64,000 nucleotides of DNA from Burkholderia ubonensis subsp. mesacidophila (GCF_002097715.1 NZ_CP020737.1:2418001-2482000), one strand, 5' to 3'. Numbered from the stretch's first letter, positions 17,291 through 27,075 are shown. The notes: generated from the sequence alone by a model not told the origin. Translations and numbers: made by a program.

Positions 17291-18542
17291 GCGCGCGGCA
17301 GCCGGCCGGCTCGCGCACGTCGCGCTCGCCGCGGCGACGGCGCTCGCGCTTTCCGGCCCGCTCGCCCAGGCTGCTCCCGCGAAGCGCGCCGGCGCGCCCT
17401 ATTCGTTCGCGGTCGTCTCCGGCGTGATCGCATCGCCTGCGGACGAGGTCGCCGCGCAGCGGATGCTCGAGGCGATGGCGCGCGAGCGCAACCTTGCGTT
17501 CGTCGTGTATGCGGGGGATCTGAAGGGAGCGAAGGAAGCGTGCCGCGATGCGCTGTACACGCAACGCGGCGCGATTCTCGACGCGTCGCGCGCGCCGCTC
17601 GTGTTCGTGCCCGGCCACGACGACTGGGTCACCTGCAACACGGCGGCGGGAGGCGGCTACGACCCGGTCGAACGGCTCGACTTCCTGCGGCAGACGCTGC
17701 TCGCCGATGCGGCGCTGCCCGATCCGGGCGCGCTGCAGATCACGCGCGAGAGCGAAGTCGCGCGTTTCCGGCCGTATCGCGAGAACGCGCGGTGGGTGCG
17801 CGACGACATCGTGTTCGTCGCGCTCAACGCCCCCGCGCCGAACAATCACTTCCTGACGGCCGGCGGCCGCAACGGCGAGTTCGAGGATCGCATCGTCGCG
17901 AACGGATTCTGGATCGATCATGCAGCCGAATACGCGAAGCGGCGCGACGCGCGCGCGCTGGTCGTGATCTTCGAAGGCGACCCGAAATTCGACCGCTACG
18001 AGCGCGCGGAACGCTTCGCGTGGCTGCGCTTCAACCGCCCGCGCGTGCGCGACGGTTTCCGCGAACTAAAGCGCACCCTGGTCAAGGCGGCCGCCACCTT
18101 CCGAGGTCCGATACTCGTGATTCATGCGAGCGGCGAGCCTCTGGCGAACGGCTACGTCATCGACCGTCCGCTGCGTGCCGACAACGGGGAACTCGTAGGC
18201 AACCTGACGCGCGTCGCGATCGGACCGCGCCAGCCTGCAAATCAATGGGTGAAGGTCGGCGTGTCGCCCGCGCGGCAGACGCTATTCAATGTCAGCCTGC
18301 AGGACGTGCCGAAAAACCTGCCGGTGCCGCCGGCCTTGCCGGCCGCACCGCACGACGATGTCCCGCTCCCGCAGATGCCGGAGATCCCGGCCCTGCCTGC
18401 GCTGCCGGACGCCTCGTCGGTCGCGCCGCCGCTGCCGGGCGACAGCGGGGCGCCGAATGGCGCATCAGGCCCCGCGCCGGCGCCCTACTACGCGGCTCCG
18501 ACGCAAGGCGCGCCCGCCAGCTCAGTGCAGCGTGCGCCCTGA
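17271..18542 (+). CDS. Secreted metallophosphoesterase-like protein with degenerate motifs
   Basis: 423 residues from the ATG at 17271, which overlaps mutS. A basic N-terminus, a hydrophobic stretch and AQAAP suggest a signal peptide of about 35 residues. The body resembles calcineurin-like phosphoesterases ([17 protein letters not shown]), but the first DxH motif is replaced by VVSGVI and the GNHD motif by GHDD, so metal binding may be impaired. The last 80 residues are rich in Pro/Ala ([15 protein letters not shown]) and are probably disordered. It was possibly exported as an inactive or altered phosphoesterase; role unknown. Its 3' end overlaps convergent slyD by 21 bases. Confidence 0.75.
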   Translation: MPTGTRKRAAAGRLAHVALAAATALALSGPLAQAAPAKRAGAPYSFAVVSGVIASPADEVAAQRMLEAMARERNLAFVVYAGDLKGAKEACRDALYTQRGAILDASRAPLVFVPGHDDWVTCNTAAGGGYDPVERLDFLRQTLLADAALPDPGALQITRESEVARFRPYRENARWVRDDIVFVALNAPAPNNHFLTAGGRNGEFEDRIVANGFWIDHAAEYAKRRDARALVVIFEGDPKFDRYERAERFAWLRFNRPRVRDGFRELKRTLVKAAATFRGPILVIHASGEPLANGYVIDRPLRADNGELVGNLTRVAIGPRQPANQWVKVGVSPARQTLFNVSLQDVPKNLPVPPALPAAPHDDVPLPQMPEIPALPALPDASSVAPPLPGDSGAPNGASGPAPAPYYAAPTQGAPASSVQRAP

Positions 18543-19064
18543 CGGCTCGCCGTCCTCGTCGTCCTCGTCCTCGTCGACGATTTCGAGCCCTTCCGCGCCG
18601 TGCGCGTGCTCATGCTCGATCTCGTCCTCGGTGGCCTCGCGGACGTCCTTCACGGTCAGCGAGAAACGCAGCGCCATGCCGGCGAGCGGATGGTTGCCGT
18701 CGAGCACGACCTTGTCTTCCGCGATGTCGGTGACCGTGTAGATCAGCGAGTCGATCTCTTCGTCGGCGTCCTCCGGCGTGCCTTCGAACTGCATGCCCAC
18801 TTCGAGCGGCTCGGGAAAACGGTCGCGCGGCTCGATCTTCACGAGCTCGGGGTCGTAGTCGCCGAACGCGTCCTCCGGCTCCAGCTGGATCTGCGCCTGG
18901 TAACCCGGCTCATGGCCGTCAAGCTGTTCCTCGATCTTGGGGAACGTGCCATCATAGCCGCCGTGCAGATAGACCATCGGCTCGTCGCTTTCCTCGATCA
19001 GATTGCCTTGCGCATCCGACAGCTTGTAAGTGACCGACACGACGGTGTTTTTTGCGATTTTCAT
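18522..19064 (-). CDS. slyD: FKBP-type peptidyl-prolyl isomerase, SlyD-like
   Basis: 180 residues from the ATG at 19064. The FKBP half (VSVTYKLSDAQGNLIEES, GTFPKIEEQLDGHEPGY) is interrupted by the insert-in-flap chaperone domain (about residues 65-120) and followed by NHPLAGMALRFSLTVKDVREAT. The C-terminal tail is acidic with a few histidines (EHEHAHG) rather than the long His/Cys-rich metal tail of E. coli SlyD. It catalyses prolyl isomerisation and acts as a chaperone in the cytoplasm. It starts only 32 bases from the divergent oxygenase gene, with a compact shared promoter. Confidence 0.9.
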   Translation of the reverse strand: MKIAKNTVVSVTYKLSDAQGNLIEESDEPMVYLHGGYDGTFPKIEEQLDGHEPGYQAQIQLEPEDAFGDYDPELVKIEPRDRFPEPLEVGMQFEGTPEDADEEIDSLIYTVTDIAEDKVVLDGNHPLAGMALRFSLTVKDVREATEDEIEHEHAHGAEGLEIVDEDEDDEDGEPSGRTLH

Positions 19065-19096
19065 CCAATTCTCCCAAATACAACTCTCATTATACG

Positions 19097-20329
19097 ATGC
19101 GCAAACGGTCTCAAGCCGAACCGCTGGACGGCGCAGCCGCCGCGGTCGGCGCGCCGCCACCCGATCTTCCCACGCCGCTGCTCGGCGGCCTCACGCCGGC
19201 GCAATTCATGCGCCGCTACTGGCAAAAGAAACCGCTGCTGATCCGCCAGGCGATCCCCGGCGTGACGTCCCCCGTCTCGCGCGACGCACTGTTCGAGCTG
19301 GCGGGCGACTACGACGCCGAATCGCGCCTGATCACGCACTTTCGTAACAAGTGGCAACTGGCGCACGGCCCGTTCGACGACGACGCGCTGCCGCCCGTCA
19401 CGCGCAAGGCCTGGACCCTGCTGGTGCAGGGGCTCGACCTCCACGTCGACGCCGCGCGCGCGCTGCTCGACCGCTTCCGCTTCATCCCGGACGCGCGCCT
19501 CGACGACCTGATGATCTCGTATGCGACTGAGGGCGGCGGCGTCGGCCCCCATTTCGATTCGTACGACGTATTCCTGCTGCAGGTCGAGGGCAAGCGCCGC
19601 TGGCGCATCGGCGCGCAGCAGGACCTGTCGCTGCAGCCAGGCGTGCCGCTCAAGATCCTCGAGCATTTCGAACCGAGCGACGAATGGGTGCTCGAGCCAG
19701 GCGACATGCTCTACCTGCCGCCGCACATCGCGCACGACGGCATCGCCGAAGGCGAATGCATGACCTGCTCGATTGGCTTCCGGGCTCCGTCCGCCGGCGA
19801 ACTGGGCGCCCAGTTCCTGTATTACCTCGCGGAGCGCGGCGGCCTGCGCAGCGGCGTGCGCGGCGACGACCTCTACCGCGATCCGAAGCAGCCCGCCGTC
19901 GAGACGCCGGCGCACCTGCCGCCGGCGATGGTCGAACGGGTCGCGGCGATTGTCAACGGCATCAAGTGGCGCGAACAGGATGTCGCCGAATTCCTCGGCT
20001 GCTACCTGAGCGAGCCCAAATCTAACGTCGTATTCGACCCGCCCGCGCGCGCGCTTTCCGAGGCAGCGTTCGTCGCGCAGGCTGCGCGGCGCGGCGTATC
20101 TCTCGACAGACGCGCCGCATTGATGTATAACGCGCGCTCGTACTTCATCAACGGCGAGGAAGGACCACTCGATCAGGCCGCCAATTGGCTGCCCGAGCTG
20201 GCCAATCAGCGTCGGATGGAGGCGAAACGGTTTGTAACACTATCCCGGGATCCCTCCATGACAGCCTTGCTGCACGAGTGGTATTGTGCGGGCTGGATAC
20301 GGGTTGGAGCCGGAATTAGTGTGAGTTGA
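19097..20329 (+). CDS. JmjC/cupin ribosomal oxygenase, RoxA (YcfD) family
   Basis: 410 residues from the ATG at 19097; the E. coli family member is slightly shorter. The Fe(II) triad is visible: His152 and Asp154 in GPHFDSYD, with His213 in PPHIAHDG, spaced as in YcfD. FMRRYWQKKPLLIR near residues 37-50 is the family's N-terminal signature, and the C-terminal winged-helix-like part is present. The family hydroxylates an arginine of ribosomal protein uL16 using 2-oxoglutarate and oxygen. It is divergent from slyD. Confidence 0.88.
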   Translation: MRKRSQAEPLDGAAAAVGAPPPDLPTPLLGGLTPAQFMRRYWQKKPLLIRQAIPGVTSPVSRDALFELAGDYDAESRLITHFRNKWQLAHGPFDDDALPPVTRKAWTLLVQGLDLHVDAARALLDRFRFIPDARLDDLMISYATEGGGVGPHFDSYDVFLLQVEGKRRWRIGAQQDLSLQPGVPLKILEHFEPSDEWVLEPGDMLYLPPHIAHDGIAEGECMTCSIGFRAPSAGELGAQFLYYLAERGGLRSGVRGDDLYRDPKQPAVETPAHLPPAMVERVAAIVNGIKWREQDVAEFLGCYLSEPKSNVVFDPPARALSEAAFVAQAARRGVSLDRRAALMYNARSYFINGEEGPLDQAANWLPELANQRRMEAKRFVTLSRDPSMTALLHEWYCAGWIRVGAGISVS

Positions 20330-20413
20330 CCCGTATGCCCATGCGAATCAAATTTTGTATGGGAAAGACAACGTATTGACCCCGCATTTGTCGACGGTCG
20401 ATAGGAAAGTGCA

Positions 20414-20419
20414 TATAAT
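20414..20419 (+). promoter_or_regulatory. -10 element TATAAT upstream of the Ala-rich lipoprotein
   Basis: A perfect TATAAT lies about 133 bases before the lipoprotein start, in a locally AT-rich stretch. The -35 region is weak (TTGTCGACG just upstream). The implied long 5' leader of about 125 bases shows no obvious strong hairpin. Confidence 0.5.
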
Positions 20420-20551
20420 TTCCGCCCAAGCCGTAGGGAAGATTCACGCTCTAGAAGTGCGTCTCCACCAGCGGCCCAGGTCGGTGTTGGAGCACATTAC
20501 CGGTATTGTTTCGCGCTGTTGCTTACCCTTTAACCATAAAAGGACGTGATC

Positions 20552-20815
20552 ATGAAGAAATCCCTCCTCGTAGCTTCCCTGTTGGCTGCTGTTGCACTGG
20601 CTGCTTGCAACAAGAGCGCAGACCAAGCTGCTGCGCCGGCTGCTAGCGACGCTGCTGCTGCCGCTTCGTCGGCTGCTTCGGCAGTTGCTGGTGCTGCGAG
20701 CGACGCAACGGCTGCTGCTTCGTCGGCAACGGCTGCTGCGAGCGACGCAGCTGCTGCTGTGGCGTCGGCTGCTTCGGCAGCGACGGCTGCTCCGGCTTCG
20801 GGCGCAAGCCAGTAA
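20552..20815 (+). CDS. Ala-rich small lipoprotein
   Basis: 87 residues. The ATG at 20552 follows AAAGGACGTGATC. The N-terminus (MKKSLLVASLLAAVALAAC) is a textbook lipoprotein signal with lipobox LAAC. The rest is almost only Ala, Ser, Asp and Thr in imperfect repeats (ASDAAAAA, SSAASA), ending PASGASQ; it resembles a flexible or coiled spacer anchored in the membrane. No enzymatic feature is present. GCT codons dominate the Ala runs, unlike neighbouring genes. A strong terminator follows. Confidence 0.85.
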   Translation: MKKSLLVASLLAAVALAACNKSADQAAAPAASDAAAAASSAASAVAGAASDATAAASSATAAASDAAAAVASAASAATAAPASGASQ

Positions 20816-20831
20816 GCCTCAGCATCAGCTG

Positions 20832-20863
20832 AAAAAAAACCGGCCCTCGGGCCGGTTTTTTTA
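20832..20863 (+). terminator. Rho-independent terminator after the Ala-rich lipoprotein
   Basis: The stem AACCGGCCC-tc-GGGCCGGTT is followed by a run of T and preceded by a run of A, so it can stop transcription in both directions, also serving the convergent MBL gene. Confidence 0.9.
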
Positions 20864-20918
20864 CGTCTGCACGTTTTGACATCCGCAGGCGTCCGCTCTA
20901 GGCCGCAGGCCCGCCCTC

Positions 20919-21695
20919 CTACGTCAATGCCAGCCAGTCGAAGCCCGCTTCCTGCGTGGCGACGACCACCTCGCTCCCGTCCGTGCCCAGCACGCCCGCA
21001 AACCCCTGGCGGGCCAGTTCCGGCAGGTTGTTCTGCTGACTCAGGTGAGCCGCCACGAGATGCTGCAGCCGGCTGCGTTCGAGCGACGCAAGGATGCCCG
21101 CCGCCGCGTCGTTGCTCAGGTGCCCGTGGCTGCCGCCGATCCGCGCCTTCAGCGACTGCGGATAGCGGCTCGCGGCCAGCATCGCGGTATCGTGGTTCGA
21201 TTCCAGCACCAGCGCGTCGCAGCCGCTCAGGACGGCCGTGATGTGCGGCGTGGACCCGCCCACGTCGGTCAGCACGCCGAGGCGGTGGCAGCCGTCCATG
21301 AACACGAACTGGAGCGGCTCCCGCGCGTCGTGCGGGACCGTGTACGGCAGGACCGCCAGATCGCGTATCTGGGCCGTCTCGTCGCCCCACAGGACGTGGA
21401 GTTCGACGTCCGCTTCGTCCGCGCCGACCGCTCGCGCGGTGCCCCAGCTCATGTAAAGCGGCAACGACGCGCGCCGGGCGAGCGTCAACGCGCTGCCGAC
21501 ATGGTCGCTGTGTTCGTGGGTGATGAGGATCGCATCGAGATCGTCGATGCCGAGATGCAGACGGCCGAGCCGGCGCTCGACCTCCTTGGCGGAAAAGCCG
21601 CAGTCGAGCAGCACGCGGGTGGTGGTCGCGCCGCTCGCGGCTTCGACCACCAGTGCGTTGCCTTCGCTGCCGCTTCCGAGGCTGGCGAATCGCAC
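20919..21695 (-). CDS. MBL-fold hydrolase (YycJ-like)
   Basis: 258 residues. It begins MRFASLGSGSEGNALVVE, typical of YycJ-type proteins, and has the metallo-beta-lactamase motif THEHSDH (60-65 for the HxHxDH core), with later ESNHD and GSHGHLSND elements. These are probably phosphodiesterases or nucleases; the physiological substrate is unclear. It starts five bases downstream of bamC and is the last gene of the dapA-bamC unit. Confidence 0.88.
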   Translation of the reverse strand: MRFASLGSGSEGNALVVEAASGATTTRVLLDCGFSAKEVERRLGRLHLGIDDLDAILITHEHSDHVGSALTLARRASLPLYMSWGTARAVGADEADVELHVLWGDETAQIRDLAVLPYTVPHDAREPLQFVFMDGCHRLGVLTDVGGSTPHITAVLSGCDALVLESNHDTAMLAASRYPQSLKARIGGSHGHLSNDAAAGILASLERSRLQHLVAAHLSQQNNLPELARQGFAGVLGTDGSEVVVATQEAGFDWLALT

Positions 21696-21699
21696 GCGC

Positions 21700-22845
21700 T
21701 TAGTTCAATTGCGCGTGAAGCAGCGAGATGATCCGCTGGGCGTCCGACGAGTTGTCGATCTGGCCGTTCGCGTCGACTACCGCGACCTGCGTGCCGCCAC
21801 CGCCCTGCGCACGCACGTTGACGACGAATTCCTTGCCCGGCTTCGCCGCCGACGGGCCGCCGTAGAACAGCTTGCCGAACAGGCCGTCGCGCTTCAGCTC
21901 TTCCATCGAATTCGCGTAGCGCACGTAGTACATGCCCTTCTCGCGGTCGCGGTTGTCGACCGTGAAGTTGGTGCGATCGAGCGCGAGGCCGACGCGCAGC
22001 CATGCGCGGTCGAACGATTCGGCAAGCTGCAGCGTCGCCGTGCCGGCGCTCGCGGCGCTGACCTGCGCGGGCGCCGTCGACGGCCGCGCGTCGGTCAGCA
22101 GCTGTTTCGCCTGCGTTTCGGACAGGCCGAACTTCTGCATCAGCTTCGTCAGGAACACCGCCTCCAGCACCGGGTTGCGCGGACGCTCCTCCCAGCGCGA
22201 CGACGTACCGCCCTGCGGGCCGACCATCATTTCCTCCATCGCGCTGTGCGTGATCGAGATGTCGGTGTTGCCGTCCGCCGTGCGGTTCACGAGCGTGCGG
22301 AAGCGGTCGCGCGTGCCGGACGAATACACGAAATCGACGACCTTGCCGATCGTGCGGCGGAACCAGTCGTCGGGAATGTTCGCGCGGTTCTCCGCCCAGT
22401 CGGTGGCCATGATCCCCGTCGACGGCGCGTCGGTCTTCAGCGAGAAGCCGTTGTCCTGCCAGAAATCCTTCAGGATCGGCCAGAGCTGCTCCGGCGTGCG
22501 GCCGTCGACGACGAGCCAGCGGCGGTCGCCGTCGCGTTCGACGTGCATGCCGAACGGATCCTGCGCGCTCGGCACGCCGTCCGTCGCGGTGCCGGCTGCC
22601 GTCGTCGCACGCGGAGGCAGCGTGCCGAGGCCGGCATTGACCGGCGGCGCGACGAACTGCTGGCTCGTCGGCACCGGCTTCAGGTCGCTCGGCACCGCGA
22701 GCGGCGGCGCTGAACCGGTGTTCTTGTAGTTGACCTTGTCGGGGGCCAGATAATCGTTCAGCGTATCGCAGCCGGCGAGCGCGCCCAGCGCAAGCGCCAC
22801 CACCGAAACCTGGATGGCGCGAGAGGAAAAGGCGAAACGTTTCAT
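21700..22845 (-). CDS. bamC: Outer-membrane assembly lipoprotein BamC
   Basis: 381 residues from the ATG at 22845. The signal ends in the lipobox LAGC (Cys26). The segment just after the lipidated Cys contains the conserved unstructured N-terminus that contacts BamD (DYLAPDKVNYKNTG). Two helix-grip domains follow (DRRWLVVDG..., LAESFDRAWLRVGLALDR). BamC is part of the complex that inserts outer-membrane proteins. Its place between dapA and the MBL gene resembles the dapA-bamC pair of other proteobacteria. Confidence 0.93.
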   Translation of the reverse strand: MKRFAFSSRAIQVSVVALALGALAGCDTLNDYLAPDKVNYKNTGSAPPLAVPSDLKPVPTSQQFVAPPVNAGLGTLPPRATTAAGTATDGVPSAQDPFGMHVERDGDRRWLVVDGRTPEQLWPILKDFWQDNGFSLKTDAPSTGIMATDWAENRANIPDDWFRRTIGKVVDFVYSSGTRDRFRTLVNRTADGNTDISITHSAMEEMMVGPQGGTSSRWEERPRNPVLEAVFLTKLMQKFGLSETQAKQLLTDARPSTAPAQVSAASAGTATLQLAESFDRAWLRVGLALDRTNFTVDNRDREKGMYYVRYANSMEELKRDGLFGKLFYGGPSAAKPGKEFVVNVRAQGGGGTQVAVVDANGQIDNSSDAQRIISLLHAQLN

Positions 22846-22954
22846 GAAATCCTTCGTCTTGCTAGAACGCTCGTCAGGAGCGGCGCCGGACGGAGCCGGC
22901 CGGTGCGGGTTGATCAGGGAATGAATCGGCGGACGGTGCCCGTCCGCCGCGCCA

Positions 22955-23860
22955 TCAGGCCAGGACGCCGGCTTCGACGAGCGCCGAGCGCACCGCGTCG
23001 TGGCACCGTTCGTCAAGCGGCGTGAGCGGCAGGCGGATGCCGCCCTGCATCTTGCCCATCGCCTGCAGCGCCCACTTCACCGGAATCGGATTCGCCTCGA
23101 TGAACAGGTTCTTGTGCAGCGACAGCAGCTGCATGTGCAGTTCGCGCGCCGTCTTCACGTCGCCTGCCAGCGCCGCGCGGCACAGCGCGCTCATCGCGCG
23201 CGGCGCGACGTTCGCCGTCACCGAGATGTTGCCGTGGCCGCCCAGCAGCATCAGCGCGATCGCGGTCGGATCGTCGCCGCTGTAGATCGCGAAATGCGCC
23301 GGCGCGGCCTTGATCAGCTGCGCGGCGCGATCGATGTTGCCGGTCGCTTCCTTCACGCCGATGATGCCCGGCACCTCCGCGAGACGCAGCATCGTCTCGT
23401 TCGACATGTCCGCGACCGTGCGGCCCGGCACGTTGTACAGGATCACCGGCAGATCGATCGCCTCGGCAATCGCCTTGAAGTGGCGATACATCCCTTCCTG
23501 CGTTGGCTTGTTGTAGTACGGCACGACCTGCAGCGTCGCGTCCGCGCCGACCGCCTTCGCGTGCTTCGTCAGCTCGATCGCCTCGGCGGTCGAATTGCCG
23601 CCCGCGCCGGCGATGATCGGAATGCGCTTGGCCGCGTGCTCGACCGCGGTGCGGATCATCAGGATGTGTTCTTCGACGTTGAGCGTCGCCGACTCGCCAC
23701 TCGTGCCGACCACGACCAGCGCGTCGGTGCCTTCTTCGATGTGCCAGTCGATCAGCTTGCGAAACGCCGGCAGATCGAGACTGCCGTCTTCGAGCATCGG
23801 GGTGACGATCGCGGGGATGCTGCCGCGGATTTGAATGCCGTCTTGGGTGCCGTTAGCCAT
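22955..23860 (-). CDS. dapA: 4-hydroxy-tetrahydrodipicolinate synthase
   Basis: 301 residues. Catalytic residues are visible: the Schiff-base lysine K170 ([10 protein letters not shown]), Tyr142 (LYNVPGRT) and the GTSGES pyruvate-binding motif near 52-57. It condenses pyruvate with aspartate semialdehyde, the first committed step to lysine and diaminopimelate. It sits between the methyltransferase and bamC in a minus-strand run. Confidence 0.97.
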   Translation of the reverse strand: MANGTQDGIQIRGSIPAIVTPMLEDGSLDLPAFRKLIDWHIEEGTDALVVVGTSGESATLNVEEHILMIRTAVEHAAKRIPIIAGAGGNSTAEAIELTKHAKAVGADATLQVVPYYNKPTQEGMYRHFKAIAEAIDLPVILYNVPGRTVADMSNETMLRLAEVPGIIGVKEATGNIDRAAQLIKAAPAHFAIYSGDDPTAIALMLLGGHGNISVTANVAPRAMSALCRAALAGDVKTARELHMQLLSLHKNLFIEANPIPVKWALQAMGKMQGGIRLPLTPLDERCHDAVRSALVEAGVLA

Positions 23861-23906
23861 GAAACGCGATTGAATATGAATCGGTAAACGTTGAGATTGT
23901 AGCGGA

Positions 23907-24518
23907 TTAGCCGGGCAGTTCGTAACGCGGAATACCCGCCTCCGACCCCGTGGCCGCGCCCTCGCGCACCGCGCAGATGCGCTGGACGAACGCCGCGCGC
24001 GGCGCAGCGACGAAGCCGTCTTCGTACCCCACCACGCGCAGGCGGCCGCGCACAGCTTCGAGCAGTTCGCCCGGCGCGAGCAGGAACGCAGGGTTCGACG
24101 GCTTGCCGACCGTTTCGTTTCCTCGCGCGAAGGTTTCGTAGACGAGCACGCCGCCCGGCTCGAGCGCATCGAGCAGATGGGGCCAGAGCGGACGATGCAG
24201 ATAATTCGTGACGACCACGGCCGCAAACCGCTCGCCGGCCGGCAGCGGCCACGGTGCGCCTTCCAGATCGGCGTCGCGGGCGTCCACGCCGGGAAGCGCA
24301 CGCAACGCGGCGAGCGCGGCCGGATCGCGTTCGAGCGCGACGACCGGATGCCCGTGCGCGGCAAACCAGCGCGCATGCCGCCCGCCGCCCGCGGCGACGT
24401 CCAGCACCGCGCCGCCGGCCGCGATCAGCGGCGTCCAGCCGGCGACCCAGCGCGACGGCTCGGTCGACGCGCCGTGCCCGCCGCCGGCGGACACGGCCGG
24501 TTCATGTGTGCCGTTCAC
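23907..24518 (-). CDS. Class I SAM-dependent methyltransferase
   Basis: 203 residues starting at a GTG (24518) that overlaps the trpS stop codon, so the two genes are probably coupled. The SAM-binding motif I is [16 protein letters not shown], followed by [11 protein letters not shown] (acidic residue at the end of strand 2) and [11 protein letters not shown]. The substrate is unknown. The frame after the overlap shows no alternative ATG before motif I, which supports the GTG start. Confidence 0.85.
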   Translation of the reverse strand: MNGTHEPAVSAGGGHGASTEPSRWVAGWTPLIAAGGAVLDVAAGGGRHARWFAAHGHPVVALERDPAALAALRALPGVDARDADLEGAPWPLPAGERFAAVVVTNYLHRPLWPHLLDALEPGGVLVYETFARGNETVGKPSNPAFLLAPGELLEAVRGRLRVVGYEDGFVAAPRAAFVQRICAVREGAATGSEAGIPRYELPG

Positions 24519-25717
24519 GTGTACGACAGGCCCATCGCGTCGCGCACGTCGCGCATCGTCTCCGTCGCGTACTTGCGCGCCTTGTCGCAGCCGTCCGCGA
24601 CGATTGCGCGCAGCAGCGACGGATCGTCCATGTACTTCTGCGCGCGCTCGAGCATCGGCTGCTGTTCGCGCAGGATGCCTTCGACCACCGGCTGCTTGCA
24701 GTCGAGGCAGCCGATGCCAGCCGAACGGCAGCCCTTCTGCACCCACTCGTGGGTCGCCTCGTCCGTATAGACCTGGTGCAGCTGCCACACCGGGCACTTG
24801 TCCGGATCGCCCGGATCGGTGCGGCGCACGCGCGCCGGGTCGGTCGGCATCGTGCGGACCTTCTTCGTGATCGTCTCCGCGTCCTCGCGCAGGCCGATCG
24901 TGTTGCCGTACGACTTCGACATCTTCTGGCCGTCGAGGCCCGGCATGCGGGACGCTTCGGTCAACATCGCCTGCGGCTCGACGAGGATGATCTTGCGCGC
25001 GCCTTCGAGATAGCCGAACAGGCGCTCGCGGTCGCTCATCGACAGGCTCTGCGATTCCTGCAGCATCGCGCGCGCCTGTTCGAGCGCCTCGTCGTCACCC
25101 TCCTGCTGATACGCGATGCGCAGCTCGTGATACAGCTTCGCGCGCTTGCCGCCGAGCTTCTTCGCGGCTTCGAGCGCCTTCTCCTCGAAGCCCGGCTCAC
25201 GGCCGTACAGGTAGTTGAAGCGGCGCGCGATCTCGCGCGTCATCTCGACGTGCGGCACCTGGTCCTCGCCGACCGGCACGAGCGAGCCGCGGTACAGCAG
25301 GATGTCCGCCGCCATCAGCACCGGATAGCCGAGGAAGCCGTAGGTCGACAGATCCTTGTCCTTCAGCTTCTCCATCTGCTCCTTGTAGGTCGGCACGCGC
25401 TCGAGCCAGCCGAGCGGCGTGCTCATGCCGAGCAGCAGCGCGAGCTCAGCATGCTCGGGCACCTTGCTCTGGATGAACAGCGTCGCCTGCGCCGGGTCGA
25501 TGCCGGCCGCGAGCCAGTCGATCAGCACGTCCCACACGTTCTTCTCGATGACCTCGGGCGTCTCGTAGTGCGTCGTCAGCGCATGCCAGTCGACAACGCA
25601 GAAGAAGCACGGGTACTCGGACTGCAGCTTCACCCAGTTTTTCAGCACGCCGTGATAGTGGCCGAGGTGCAGCGACCCGGTGGGCCGCATGCCGGAGAAA
25701 ATACGATCTGGGAACAT
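24515..25717 (-). CDS. trpS: Tryptophanyl-tRNA synthetase
   Basis: 400 residues, in the longer class found in many beta- and gammaproteobacteria. The class I HIGH signature appears as HLGH (17-20) and the second signature as KMSKS. The DWHAL motif and the EDQVPHVEM segment agree with TrpRS. It charges tRNA-Trp. It lies eight bases downstream of the M50 protease gene and overlaps the methyltransferase start. Confidence 0.96.
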   Translation of the reverse strand: MFPDRIFSGMRPTGSLHLGHYHGVLKNWVKLQSEYPCFFCVVDWHALTTHYETPEVIEKNVWDVLIDWLAAGIDPAQATLFIQSKVPEHAELALLLGMSTPLGWLERVPTYKEQMEKLKDKDLSTYGFLGYPVLMAADILLYRGSLVPVGEDQVPHVEMTREIARRFNYLYGREPGFEEKALEAAKKLGGKRAKLYHELRIAYQQEGDDEALEQARAMLQESQSLSMSDRERLFGYLEGARKIILVEPQAMLTEASRMPGLDGQKMSKSYGNTIGLREDAETITKKVRTMPTDPARVRRTDPGDPDKCPVWQLHQVYTDEATHEWVQKGCRSAGIGCLDCKQPVVEGILREQQPMLERAQKYMDDPSLLRAIVADGCDKARKYATETMRDVRDAMGLSYT

Positions 25718-25725
25718 GATTGTCG

Positions 25726-26388
25726 TTAGAAAAGCGAGGCGAAAGGAGTCAGGATGGCCGCCACCACGCGATAGCCCACGTTGACGAGCGGACGCAGCCA
25801 GAAATTCGTCAGCACGCCTGTCGCGACCAGCAACAGGACGATGATGAAACCGTACGGCTCGATGCGTGACAGCGCGATCGATTGCTTCGGCGGCAGCAGC
25901 GCCGCCAGGATGCGGCCGCCGTCGAGCGGCGGCAGCGGGAACAGGTTCAGCACGCCGAGCACGAGGTTCACGCTGACGCCGGCGAGCGCCATGCGCGCGA
26001 AGAACGGCTCGTCGACGTGCGCGGCGGCGAGCACGATGCTCAGCACGCCCCACAGCAGCGCCTGCACGAAATTGCACGCGGGGCCGGCCAGCGACACCCA
26101 TAGGCTGCCCCAGCGCGGATCGCGCAGGTTGCGGAACGCCACCGGCACCGGCTTCGCGTAGCCGAACAGGAACGCGCCGCCGGTCAGGAAATACATCACG
26201 AGCGGGATCGCGATCGTACCGATCGGGTCGATGTGGCGCATCGGATTGAACGATACGCGCCCCATCATGTAGGCGGTGTTGTCGCCCAGAAGGCGTGCGG
26301 CGTAGCCGTGCGCGGCCTCGTGCAGCGTGATCGCGAAGATCACGGGCAGCGCGTAGACGGCGATGGTCTGTATCAGGTTAGCGTCCAT
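25726..26388 (-). CDS. Site-2 protease family (M50) membrane metallopeptidase
   Basis: 220 residues with about five membrane segments. HEAAH (23-27) holds the zinc-binding HExxH and FPLPPLDGGRIL holds the third ligand (DGG motif). Length and layout match the small rhomboid-like S2P-group proteins without PDZ domains. Substrates are unknown. It is encoded between the YciO-type gene and trpS. Confidence 0.9.
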   Translation of the reverse strand: MDANLIQTIAVYALPVIFAITLHEAAHGYAARLLGDNTAYMMGRVSFNPMRHIDPIGTIAIPLVMYFLTGGAFLFGYAKPVPVAFRNLRDPRWGSLWVSLAGPACNFVQALLWGVLSIVLAAAHVDEPFFARMALAGVSVNLVLGVLNLFPLPPLDGGRILAALLPPKQSIALSRIEPYGFIIVLLLVATGVLTNFWLRPLVNVGYRVVAAILTPFASLF

Positions 26389-26442
26389 ATCGCGTTATTG
26401 TAACAAGCGCAATCGCACGGACACGGAAGGAACGGCGCTGGC

Positions 26443-27075
26443 TCACGCCGCCGTCAGCCCGAACGGCTCGAGCGGCCCGCGGCCCGCGCGCACGAGCTGC
26501 GGCTCCTCGGCCGTCAGGTCGATCACCGTCGACGGCTCGCGCGGGCACGCGCCGCCGTCGATCACGAGATCGACCTGCTTCTCGAGCCGCGCGCGGATGT
26601 CCTCCGGGTCGTTGAGCGGCTCCTCTTCGGGCGGCAGGATCAACGTCGTGCCGAGCAGCGGCTGGCCGAGCGATTCGAGCAGCGCAAGCGTGATCGCATG
26701 CTCCGGCACCCGCAGCCCGATCGTCTTGCGCGAAGGATGCGACAGCCGCCGCGGCACCTCCTTCGTCGCCTGCAGGATGAACACATACGGGCCGGGCGTC
26801 ACGGACTTGATCAGCCGGTACTGCCGGTTGTCCACCATCGCGAAGTTCGCGAGTTCCGACAGGTCGCGCACCAGCAGGGACAGGTGCTGCTTTTCGTCGA
26901 GGCCGCGGATGCGGCGCACGCGCTCGACCGCATCCTTGTCGTCAAGGTGGCACGCGAGCGCATAGCTGGAGTCGGTCGGCATCGCGACCACGCCCCCCTT
27001 GTTGACGATCTCCACCGCCTGCTTGATCAGGCGCGGCTGCGGATTATCCGGATGAATCCTGAAGAACTGGGACAT
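26443..27075 (-). CDS. Sua5/YciO/YrdC-family protein
   Basis: 210 residues. It contains the YrdC core: VNKGGVVAMPTDSSYALAC, RVRRIRGLDEKQHLSLLV, TPGPYVFILQAT, RKTIGLRVPEH and ARLEKQVDLVIDGG. The order next to RNase AM matches yciO/yciV neighbourhoods. YrdC-type proteins bind ATP, bicarbonate and threonine to make the precursor of tRNA t6A; YciO-type paralogs are less active, and I favour YciO on context. Confidence 0.88.
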   Translation of the reverse strand: MSQFFRIHPDNPQPRLIKQAVEIVNKGGVVAMPTDSSYALACHLDDKDAVERVRRIRGLDEKQHLSLLVRDLSELANFAMVDNRQYRLIKSVTPGPYVFILQATKEVPRRLSHPSRKTIGLRVPEHAITLALLESLGQPLLGTTLILPPEEEPLNDPEDIRARLEKQVDLVIDGGACPREPSTVIDLTAEEPQLVRAGRGPLEPFGLTAA

